Part shown: positions 57,302 to 64,000 of the stretch, one piece after another
Layout of the letters: every line of letters starts with the position of its first letter
Numbering within the stretch: position 1 is the first letter of the stretch
NCBI RefSeq assembly: GCF_033546935.1
Contig: NZ_CP137854.1
Coordinates: 4,154,001-4,218,000 of the forward strand
Source of the DNA: Xylophilus sp. GOD-11R
GTDB lineage: Bacteria; Pseudomonadota; Gammaproteobacteria; Burkholderiales; Burkholderiaceae_C
Length of the DNA: 64,000 nt
Direction of reading: 5' to 3'
The notes under the pieces: generated by a model
Told to the model about the DNA's origin: nothing
What the model saw: the letters and a program-made list of their open reading frames with translations, nothing else
Databases searched by the model: none
Program-made: the position numbers and the translations under genes

Positions 57302-59566
57302 TTACAGCCCCGGCGAACCGATGCTGGTCGCCGACGCCGGCTGGGCGAAGCCGCCGTTCACGCCGACGGCCGCCGGGCGATAGGCCGGTTCGGTGGTCGA
57401 TACGCCGTCCCATACGGCCGAGCTGGTGCTCGAACCGCCGAACACCGCGCCGGCATGCACGCCGTAGTTCGGCGTCACGCCGCTGGCAGCGGCGGCCTGC
57501 GGCACGGCGGTGGTGCCGGCCGCGCTGGTCGCGGTGATGGCGGCCGTGCCGTAGTTGAAGCGGGCGACCACACGACCGAGGTCGTCGAACAGCACCACCG
57601 CGTCACCCTGGCCGAGGCCCGGGCCGCCCAGCGCCACGCCGTTGAACGTGGCCGGATCCAGGCCCCATGCGGTCGTGAAGGTGGCGAGGTTCGAGGACGC
57701 CACCACCACCAGGCGGGCGCCCGGTGCCAGCGTGATCGCCGGGAAGGCCACGCTCGCGGCGTCGCTCGTGTCGGCCGAATCGTCGTCCCAGCGCCAGCCC
57801 AGCAGGTTGGCGGGGGTGGTGCCGTAGTTGTAGATCTCGAAGAAGTCGCCGCCGTTGGCGTTGGAGTTGAGCTCGGAGATCAGCACCGAGGCGGGCAGCG
57901 AGGGCGCGGCCCCGGCGGTGATGAAGTTCAGCGTGGTGCTGTCGGTGATGCCGGCGAAGGCGTTGCCGGCGGTGTCGACCAGCGCGGTGGCGCTGACCTG
58001 CACCACGTAGGCGGTGCCGGCCGTCAGGTCGACGGTCGGGTCGATGGTGACCGTGCCGCCGTTGATCGTCACCTGGCTGGTGTCGGCGGCGCTGATTACG
58101 CGCACGTCGCTGCTGCCGTTGGTGATGGTGATCGTGCCGGCGCCGGCGCGAACGGTTTCGTTGAAGGTGAGCACGATGTTGTCCGCCACCGCGACGGCCG
58201 ACGCGTTGTCGGCCGGCGTGCTGCTGGAGAGCAGCGGCGCGGTGGTGTCGGGCACGCTTGTGAAGGCGAGCGTCTGCGCGCTGTTCACCGCGGTGGTGCC
58301 CTGGCCGGCGGCGTCACGGAACACACCCGAGGCGAACTGCAGGCTGTAGCTCACGCTGGGCGTCAGGTCGGCGGTCGGGTCGATCTTGACGGTGTTGCCC
58401 GAAACGCTCACCTGCGTGGCGTCGCCGACCGCGATGGTGCGGGTTTCGCCGTTGCTGCCGACCAGCGTGACGTTGCCGGTGCCGGCGGTGACCGGCGCGG
58501 TGAAGGTCAGGTAGAGGTTGCTCGACAGGCCCACCTGCGCGGCGGTGCGCGTGGGTCGGTACACCCACAGCTGCGGCAGCGACTGGCTGCCGCCGCCGGC
58601 TTCGTTGGTCACGTACATGTTGAGCTGCTTGTCGAAGGTGATGCCTTCGTGGCCCAGGTTCTGCGGTGCGTTGGGCAGGTCCAGCCGGCCGTAGATGCGG
58701 CCGGCGCGGTCGACCTTGAGGATGCGGCCGTTTTCCTGGCCCAGCACCATCAGGTGCGCATAGTCGGGCGCGGTCGCCGGCAGCGTGTTGGACAGCGCGT
58801 GTACGTCGGCGATGTCGTCCATGCCCATCAGGGCCGGGTCGAACAGGTTGATCGAGTTGACCGTGGTGGCCGAGCCGTTGCTCGCGGTGCCGGCGGCGAA
58901 GTCAACGGTGGTCTGAAAGATGCCCTGCGGCGTCATTTCCTTGACGAAGATGTAGCCGCCGGTCAGCGGGTCGCGGCTCACGCCTTCGAGGCCGATGTTG
59001 CCGACCGTGGTGCCGAGCTTGACGGTGCGCACGTTGCCGGCGACGAGCGTGGTGCCGCCGGCATAGCTCACCAGGTTGGCGGTGCGCTCGCGCTCGTTGG
59101 CCACCACGAACTGCGTGCCGCCCGCCCAGGTGATGCCCTCCGGGTCGCCGAACAGGCCGGCCGGCAGGTTCATGGTGTCGATGACCGCGCCGGACTTCGA
59201 CAGCTGGGTGATGTAGCTGCCTTCGTCGCCGATGATGAAGAGGCTGTCGGTGAGTTCGTTGTACGTCACCGCCGAGACTTCGGCCGCGATCTGGTTGCCG
59301 CCGGACACCAGGTCCACCGGCAGCGTGGTGCGCAGGGCGAGCGTGTAGTTGGCGAGGTCCAGGCTTTCGGTCGGCGACACGAAGGCCAGCGTGGGCGCTG
59401 CCAGCAGCACGGTCTGGCCGGGCTGCGTTACCGGGCCGGACACGTCCGGGTCGTTGCTGCCGCCGCAGGCCGACAGGGTGATGGCGCAGGCGGCCAGCAC
59501 GGCCGTCCAGCCGGCCTGTCGTGCGACGGCCGGCGGGGTCTTGGAGAAGTCGAAGCGTTGTGGCAT
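57302..59566 (-). CDS. Lipoprotein with SdiA-regulated, two Ig-like (Big_5) and lamin-tail domains
   Basis: 754 residues. Lipoprotein signal with lipobox LSACGGSND (Cys near 34). Residues about 60-330 form a beta-propeller-like SdiA-regulated/YjiK domain (ISGDEGSYITQL-type segments such as FIIGDEGSYITQLSKSG, GDPEGITWAGG). Two related Ig-like units follow (about 345-440 and 445-545; both contain TQV-ING/VSG-TVxIDPT). The C-terminus (about 555-754) is a lamin tail domain: LISELNSNANGGDFFEIYNY and LLGWRWDDDS. Likely surface-exposed, perhaps adhesive or DNA-binding; function unknown. Transcription ends at the hairpin near 57250. Confidence 0.83.
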   Translation of the reverse strand: MPQRFDFSKTPPAVARQAGWTAVLAACAITLSACGGSNDPDVSGPVTQPGQTVLLAAPTLAFVSPTESLDLANYTLALRTTLPVDLVSGGNQIAAEVSAVTYNELTDSLFIIGDEGSYITQLSKSGAVIDTMNLPAGLFGDPEGITWAGGTQFVVANERERTANLVSYAGGTTLVAGNVRTVKLGTTVGNIGLEGVSRDPLTGGYIFVKEMTPQGIFQTTVDFAAGTASNGSATTVNSINLFDPALMGMDDIADVHALSNTLPATAPDYAHLMVLGQENGRILKVDRAGRIYGRLDLPNAPQNLGHEGITFDKQLNMYVTNEAGGGSQSLPQLWVYRPTRTAAQVGLSSNLYLTFTAPVTAGTGNVTLVGSNGETRTIAVGDATQVSVSGNTVKIDPTADLTPSVSYSLQFASGVFRDAAGQGTTAVNSAQTLAFTSVPDTTAPLLSSSTPADNASAVAVADNIVLTFNETVRAGAGTITITNGSSDVRVISAADTSQVTINGGTVTIDPTVDLTAGTAYVVQVSATALVDTAGNAFAGITDSTTLNFITAGAAPSLPASVLISELNSNANGGDFFEIYNYGTTPANLLGWRWDDDSADTSDAASVAFPAITLAPGARLVVVASSNLATFTTAWGLDPATFNGVALGGPGLGQGDAVVLFDDLGRVVARFNYGTAAITATSAAGTTAVPQAAAASGVTPNYGVHAGAVFGGSSTSSAVWDGVSTTEPAYRPAAVGVNGGFAQPASATSIGSPGL

Positions 59567-59657
59567 GTCTATGTCCGGGTGTAACCGGGCGAGACTAGGC
59601 AGGCTTCAAGACGGTTGCGTGACAACCGGACGCCGACCGGTGCCAATGCGGCTGGTG

Positions 59658-60017
59658 CTAACCGCCTCCGGCCGTGGCGGCACGTTCCTCGTCGCGCATT
59701 TCGCGCGCCAAGAAGAAGTTGAGCGCGGTGCGGATCACCGCGATGGCCGCGAGCTTGCCGATCTGGTCCCAGCTCGGCGACACCGAGGTCGACAGGATGT
59801 CGGCCGCCAGCTGCAGCTCCAGCGCCAGGGTGAGGTAGCGGGCGAAGGTGACACGCGCTTCGCCGAAGCCTTCGCGCCCGCCGGCAGAAAGGCGGCGCGC
59901 CAGCACCGCCAAAGTCGCGACCAGCCCCGCCAGGATGATCACCGCGCCCAGGCCCTCGACGAACAGCCGCAGCCATTCCACGCCGAGGCGAATCAGGTGT
60001 TCGGTGTGCTCGAACAC
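59658..60017 (-). CDS. DUF1622 membrane protein (GTG start)
   Basis: 119 residues from GTG 60017 with GAGGA 12 bases upstream, seven bases after the SLAC1/TDT stop. Two or three membrane helices: LRLFVEGLGAVIILAGLVA, a segment FARYLTLALELQLAADIL and LAAIAVIRTALNFFLAREM, the DUF1622 pattern. Function unknown. A longer ATG version overlaps the upstream gene. Confidence 0.8.
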   Translation of the reverse strand: MFEHTEHLIRLGVEWLRLFVEGLGAVIILAGLVATLAVLARRLSAGGREGFGEARVTFARYLTLALELQLAADILSTSVSPSWDQIGKLAAIAVIRTALNFFLAREMRDEERAATAGGG

Positions 60018-60024
60018 GGCTGGT

Positions 60025-61047
60025 TCAGTCCTCGCGGAAGGCCGCGCCGCTGGCCATGTGGCCGGCCGTGCGCACGCCGACCCAGACCACGATGAGCGTG
60101 GCCGCCACAAGCGCTATCACCGCGACGGCCGTGGTCCACGCGCCCGGCCGCGCCTGCGCATAGGCCAGCGACGCGCCCGCCCAGCCGTCGACCGGGAAGG
60201 TCATCGCCCACCAGCTCATGAAAAACGGCCCGTGCGCCATGTGCCGCCCCAGGCTCGCCAGCAGGACGGCGATGAACAGCGCCAGGCAATAGAGGATGTC
60301 GCCCAGCGCGCCCGCATGCCCGCCGGTGAAGGCCAGGTAGGCCGACAGCCCGATGGACGGCGGCGCCAACAGAATGAACAGCGTGGGCATGCTGCGCTGG
60401 CTCATCGCCGGCACGAACAGCACCCGGTGCAGCACGATGGTGAAGAACGACAGCCACAGCATCAGCCCGACCGAAAAGAAGAACCAGCTGACCTCCACGA
60501 AGCCCAGCGGCACGCCGCCCACCGGCACCAGGATGTTGCCGACCACCGGAATGAACCACGCCGGTGTCAGCACGCCCTCGTCCTGTGGATGCAGGATCCA
60601 GCGCCGGATCAGCGTGATCGCGAAGACGAAATGCATCGCCGCGCCCAGGCACCACAGCACCTCCGCGCCGACCGGCGAATAGCGCCGCAGCCCAACCGAC
60701 AGCACGATCGCCGCGACCGAGATCGCCGGAAAGAAACTGGAGCGCACCGGATGCGCGAACTCCTCGGCGACCTCGGCAAAACAAAAACCCAGCTTGGCCA
60801 GGTGCGCCACTACCAGCACGCCGAAGCACAGCACCGCAAAGCCCAGCAGCACCTGGCTGACCAGCAGCGGCACGCCGAAGACTTCGTGCGCCTTGGCCCA
60901 CGCGTCGGCCAGGCCGCCAGTGCCCATCACCATGCCGAACATGGCCACCGACAGCCGCGCCAGCAGCGGCTTTTCGATGAAGGGCATGCCCGGCCGGATC
61001 GTCGTGGCCGTGCCTGCCGTGGCGGTCGTCGTGATCGCCTCAGCCAT
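60025..61047 (-). CDS. SLAC1/TDT-family anion or dicarboxylate transporter
   Basis: 340 residues, about ten membrane helices with the TDT/TehA-like N-terminus RLSVAMFGMVMGTGGLADAW and ASLGRHMAHGPFFMSWWAMT. Family members are anion channels or carriers (tellurite, malate, sulfite). Substrate unknown. It overlaps the MFS gene by eight bases and is followed by DUF1622. Confidence 0.87.
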   Translation of the reverse strand: MAEAITTTATAGTATTIRPGMPFIEKPLLARLSVAMFGMVMGTGGLADAWAKAHEVFGVPLLVSQVLLGFAVLCFGVLVVAHLAKLGFCFAEVAEEFAHPVRSSFFPAISVAAIVLSVGLRRYSPVGAEVLWCLGAAMHFVFAITLIRRWILHPQDEGVLTPAWFIPVVGNILVPVGGVPLGFVEVSWFFFSVGLMLWLSFFTIVLHRVLFVPAMSQRSMPTLFILLAPPSIGLSAYLAFTGGHAGALGDILYCLALFIAVLLASLGRHMAHGPFFMSWWAMTFPVDGWAGASLAYAQARPGAWTTAVAVIALVAATLIVVWVGVRTAGHMASGAAFRED

Positions 61048-62671
61048 GCGCCGCGCCCGACTGGCCCTCGTTCACGTCGAGCGCCAGGAAGTGGTGCACC
61101 ACCGGCCTGTCAGGCCCCTGGTGAAACCGCACGGCCTCGGCCTGCAGGTCGGCGTCGGCCCTGGACACCCGCTGGTGCTGGCGCAAATGCTCGGCCCACG
61201 ACTCCACCATGAACCACTCGATCACTCGCTCCGGCTCGGCGGTGTGTTCGGCCACGCCCCAGGCATAGGCACCGTCGCGGCGGCGCTCCTGCGCCACCTG
61301 TCGCATGGCCAGCAGGAAGGCGGCGACGTCCTGCTTGCGCACCCGGTATTCGATCTGGATCAGCACCGGGCCACGGTCGTGCGCCACCGGCTCGGCGGTC
61401 AGCGGTTCGGGCCAGTGGTTGGAGGCCTGCAGATCGGCTTCGCCCGTGGGCAGCTTCACCCGGTGGAAGATCAGCGAGATCACCACCAGGCCCGCCGCGC
61501 CGATGAGCAACGCGCGCGGCACGCCGACCTCTTGCGCGAACAAACCCCAGGCCAGGCTGCCGCCGGCCATGGCGCCGTTGAACACCATCAGGTAGATGGC
61601 CAGGCCGCGCCCGCGCACCCAGTTGGGCAGCACTGCCTGCGCCACGCCGTTGAAGGTGGTCAGCGCGATGATCCAGCCCGCGCCGAGCACCAGCATGAGC
61701 AGCACCGCCAGCCACTGCGGCGGCGCCCACGACAGCGCGGCCATGACCGCGGCGCTGAGCACCGACGACAGCAGCACCAGCCCGTCGGCGCCGAGCCTGG
61801 TGCGGATGCGCGGCAATGCCAGCGCGCCGAGGATGGCGCCGGCGCCGACCGCGCCCAGCATGACGCCGTAGAAGCCCGCCGTGCCGTGCAGCATGCCGCG
61901 CGCCACCAGCGGCAGCAGCGCCCACACCGAGCTGGCGAACAGAAAGAACACCGCCGCCCGCAGCAGCACCACGTGCAGCTCGCGGCTCGAACGCGCGTAG
62001 CGCAGGCCTGCGCGAAAGGCGCCGAAGAACTGCTCCGACAAACCGGTGTCGGTGGCCGGCGGTCGTTTCCACCACAGCAGCGCGGCGATCACGAAGACAT
62101 AACTCGCCACGTCCGCGCCATAGGCCGCCGCCGCACCGAAGCTCGCCAGCAGCAGGCCGCCCGCCGCCGGGCCGATGGCGCGCGAAATATTGATGCCCAG
62201 CGAGTTGAGCGCCACCGCGTTCTTCAGGTCCTGCCGCGGCACCAGTTCCGGCACGATCGACTGCCAGGTCGGCCCCATCAGCGCCGCGCCGATGCCGCCC
62301 ACGAAGGTCAGCGCCACCAGGTATTCGACCGTCAGCGAGCCGGTACGCGACAGCACCAGCAGGCTGCCGCTGACGCAGGCCAGCAGGATCTGGATGGCGA
62401 TCAGAAAACGCCGGCGGTCCAGGATGTCCGACAGCACGCCCGCGGGGATCGCCAGCAGGAAGATCGGCAGACTGGCCGCCGTCTGGATGAGCGCGACGGC
62501 GGTGGGGCTGGCCGACAGCTCGGTCACCATCCAGGAGCTCGCCACGTCGCGCATGAAGCTGCCGACGTTGCCGAGCACGGTCGCCGCCCACAGCACCGCG
62601 AAGACCGGCTGGCGCAAGGGGGCGAAGCTGCCGGCCGATGCGCTTGCGGCGGGAGGGGTTTCAGTCGTCAT
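61040..62671 (-). CDS. MFS transporter (EntS-like, DUF894) with C-terminal extra domain
   Basis: 543 residues from MTTETPPAASAS; an extension of 15 residues to 62716 is not conserved. About twelve helices; signature stretches GSFMRDVASSWMVTELSASP near 38-57, DILDRRRFLIAIQ and PGRGLAIYLMVFNGAMAGGS-type (here VRGRGLAIYLMVFNGAMAGG). The last 110 residues (LIQIEYRVRKQDVAAFLLAM and after) form an ABM-like ferredoxin fold. It overlaps DoxX by 11 bases. Substrate unknown, drug or siderophore-type export likely. Confidence 0.86.
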   Translation of the reverse strand: MTTETPPAASASAGSFAPLRQPVFAVLWAATVLGNVGSFMRDVASSWMVTELSASPTAVALIQTAASLPIFLLAIPAGVLSDILDRRRFLIAIQILLACVSGSLLVLSRTGSLTVEYLVALTFVGGIGAALMGPTWQSIVPELVPRQDLKNAVALNSLGINISRAIGPAAGGLLLASFGAAAAYGADVASYVFVIAALLWWKRPPATDTGLSEQFFGAFRAGLRYARSSRELHVVLLRAAVFFLFASSVWALLPLVARGMLHGTAGFYGVMLGAVGAGAILGALALPRIRTRLGADGLVLLSSVLSAAVMAALSWAPPQWLAVLLMLVLGAGWIIALTTFNGVAQAVLPNWVRGRGLAIYLMVFNGAMAGGSLAWGLFAQEVGVPRALLIGAAGLVVISLIFHRVKLPTGEADLQASNHWPEPLTAEPVAHDRGPVLIQIEYRVRKQDVAAFLLAMRQVAQERRRDGAYAWGVAEHTAEPERVIEWFMVESWAEHLRQHQRVSRADADLQAEAVRFHQGPDRPVVHHFLALDVNEGQSGAAHG

Positions 62672-63080
62672 GCGGTCGTTTGAATAGGTCGTGCCAGGCC
62701 ACCAGCACGAATGCACCGACCAGCCCGAGGTGTTCGAAGAATGCGTTTTCCAGGGCGAAGCGCTCGGCGCCGGACGCCTCCCAGAAACGGTTGGCGAGAA
62801 AGGTCGCCATCAGGGTGAAGCCGGCCAGCGCCAGCGCGCCCAGCCAGCGCCACAGGCCGGTGATCACCATCACCGAAGCCCCGAGCTCCAGCGCGATGGT
62901 GGCGGCGGCCAGCGGCGCCGCCGGAGCCAAACCGAAATGCGCCATCTCCGCGACTGCCGCACCGAAGTCGACGGCCTTGATCCACCCGCCCTGCAGGTAG
63001 GCCGAGCACAGCAGCAGCAAGGCCAGCCGGGGCGGCCAGGCTTTCCAGGCCGGGTCGGACCGGGTGGGAAAGGCGGCCAC
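62661..63080 (-). CDS. DoxX-family membrane protein (GTG start)
   Basis: 139 residues from the GTG at 63080, sharing one base with the upstream stop (TAGTG). Four helices: LALLLLCSAYLQGGWIKAVD, IALELGASVMVITGLW, LALAGFTLMATFLANRFWEA and HLGLVGAFVLVAWHDLF. DoxX proteins are involved in redox stress and membrane quinone metabolism; exact role unknown. Confidence 0.8.
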   Translation of the reverse strand: MAAFPTRSDPAWKAWPPRLALLLLCSAYLQGGWIKAVDFGAAVAEMAHFGLAPAAPLAAATIALELGASVMVITGLWRWLGALALAGFTLMATFLANRFWEASGAERFALENAFFEHLGLVGAFVLVAWHDLFKRPHDD

Positions 63081-64000
63081 TACACCGCCCAGCAGGCGCA
63101 GCCGAGGGCGCCCCAGAAGCCCTTCAGATCGGCGATCGGCAGTTTGGCCGTCCACGCGGTGGCGTGCTGGTGGCCGTGCAGGTTGCAGTCGTTGGCGCAG
63201 GCGCAGGCCGCGGCCATGCGCGCGGCGTTCTGCAGCGGCGCGGCGCTTTGGTCGCCCCAGGCGCCGTAGCCGCCGAAACGCCGCACCGGCGACCAGTCGG
63301 GCATGGCCGGCGGCACCGGGTTGTCGTCGTGCGGTGCGAACTCGCCCGCGCCCCACACCACCTTGCCGCCCAGCACGGTGAGCAGCGCGGAGGTGTCGGC
63401 GATGTCGGACTCGGCGCAGGCGAAGAAGTCGCGGTCCGGCACGATCAGGTCGGCCAGCTGGCCCTCCACGATCCGGCCCTTCTGCCCCACCTCGTTGGAG
63501 AACCAGGTCACTTTCTCGGTGTACATGCGCAGCGCGGTTTCGCGGTCCAGGCAGTTGCGCTGCGGCGTGATCTGCATGCCGCCCACCGTCTTGCCGGTGA
63601 TGAGCCACGAGAGCCCCACCCACGGGTTGTACGAAGCCACCCGGGTGGCGTCGGTGCCGGCGGACACGTTCACGCCCTTCTCCAGCATGCGCGCCACCGG
63701 CGGCGTGGCCGCAGCCGCACCGTGGCCGTAGCGCTCCACGAAATACTCGCCCTGGTAGGCCATGCGGTGCTGCACCGCGATGCCGCCGCCGAGCGCGGCA
63801 ATGCGGTCGATGGACTGCTCGGAGATCGTCTCGCAGTGGTCGAAGAACCAGTTCAGGCCTTCGAGCGGAATGTCCTGGTTGACCTTCTCGAACACGTCGA
63901 GCGAGCGGCTGATGGTTTCGTCGTAGGTGGCGTGCAGGCGCCAGGGCCAGCGGTTCTCGGCCAGCACCCGCACCACTTCTTCGAGCTCGCCTTCCATCTC
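63080..64000 (-). CDS. Amidohydrolase, YtcJ-like (5' end beyond window)
   Basis: At least 305 residues are visible; the N-terminus lies beyond base 64000, so an apparent ATG at 63997 is not the start. Motifs: FDHCETISEQSIDRIAALGG near 50, a metal-binding NVSAGTDATRVASYNPWVGL and VTWFSNEVGQKGRIVEGQLADLIV close to the C-terminal composite barrel. YtcJ-type enzymes hydrolyse amides or carbamates. First visible gene of the DoxX-MFS-SLAC1-DUF1622 operon. Confidence 0.83.
   Translation of the reverse strand, partial: EMEGELEEVVRVLAENRWPWRLHATYDETISRSLDVFEKVNQDIPLEGLNWFFDHCETISEQSIDRIAALGGGIAVQHRMAYQGEYFVERYGHGAAAATPPVARMLEKGVNVSAGTDATRVASYNPWVGLSWLITGKTVGGMQITPQRNCLDRETALRMYTEKVTWFSNEVGQKGRIVEGQLADLIVPDRDFFACAESDIADTSALLTVLGGKVVWGAGEFAPHDDNPVPPAMPDWSPVRRFGGYGAWGDQSAAPLQNAARMAAACACANDCNLHGHQHATAWTAKLPIADLKGFWGALGCACWAV

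Overview
The window is about 68% G+C, almost fully coding, and most likely comes from a betaproteobacterium of the family Comamonadaceae (Acidovorax, Variovorax or Xylophilus type). The evidence is a division and cell-wall cluster containing a fused murE-murF, next to hslU-hslV and dksA; a one-cysteine DksA; and the dapF-DUF484-xerC order. Two promoters resemble plant-pathogen PIP boxes (HrpX/HrpB-type targets of type III secretion regulons), so a plant-associated lifestyle is plausible. This is inference: no secretion apparatus gene cluster is present here.

Layout. 1-6090 (minus): start of the dcw cluster, mraZ-rsmH-ftsL-ftsI-murE/murF, with a 10-bp-periodic candidate MraZ operator. 6257-8579: hslU and hslV, separated by three tandem 77-bp repeats. 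8647-12337: a STAS-domain protein, dksA and a CobW-type GTPase. 12449-13625: a candidate PIP-box promoter and an ankyrin-repeat protein that looks like a type III effector. 13632-14834: rlmI. 14925-16729: an AT-rich insert of two overlapping genes, an OLD/RecF-like ATPase plus a DUF4276 TOPRIM-like protein, probably a defence module. 16726-19852: xerC, DUF484, dapF and a hypothetical gene.

19911-30427: a poorly characterised envelope cluster on the minus strand (lipoprotein, DUF3604 PHP-like protein, spermidine-synthase-like membrane protein, PPIase-like protein, HupE/UreJ, 2OG-Fe oxygenase, PCuAC-like protein), facing a divergent TonB receptor. 30589-32019: a second candidate PIP-box operon encoding a small Gly/Ala-rich cysteine-free protein, an HrpB1-like protein and a GNAT-like protein. 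32001-37138: an SbmA-like ABC exporter, a DadA-like oxidase and a chemoreceptor.

37322-48188: a divergent catabolic locus centred on a LysR regulator. On the minus strand lie a YcsI/DUF1445 protein, a five-component amino-acid-type ABC importer and a cytosine-deaminase-like amidohydrolase; on the plus strand lies 5-oxoprolinase pxpB-pxpC-pxpA. Two matching LysR boxes lie about 65 bp upstream of the predicted start of each operon. The locus probably imports a cyclic amide and opens it to glutamate.

48237-54384: VOC protein, LysR regulator, a large c-di-GMP enzyme and a nitronate monooxygenase. 54565-57180: a ferritin-like stress protein and a HipAB-type toxin-antitoxin pair with twin operators. 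57302-64000: an SdiA-regulated/lamin-tail lipoprotein and a five-gene operon (amidohydrolase, DoxX, MFS, SLAC1/TDT, DUF1622). No rRNA, tRNA, CRISPR array or transposase gene was seen.
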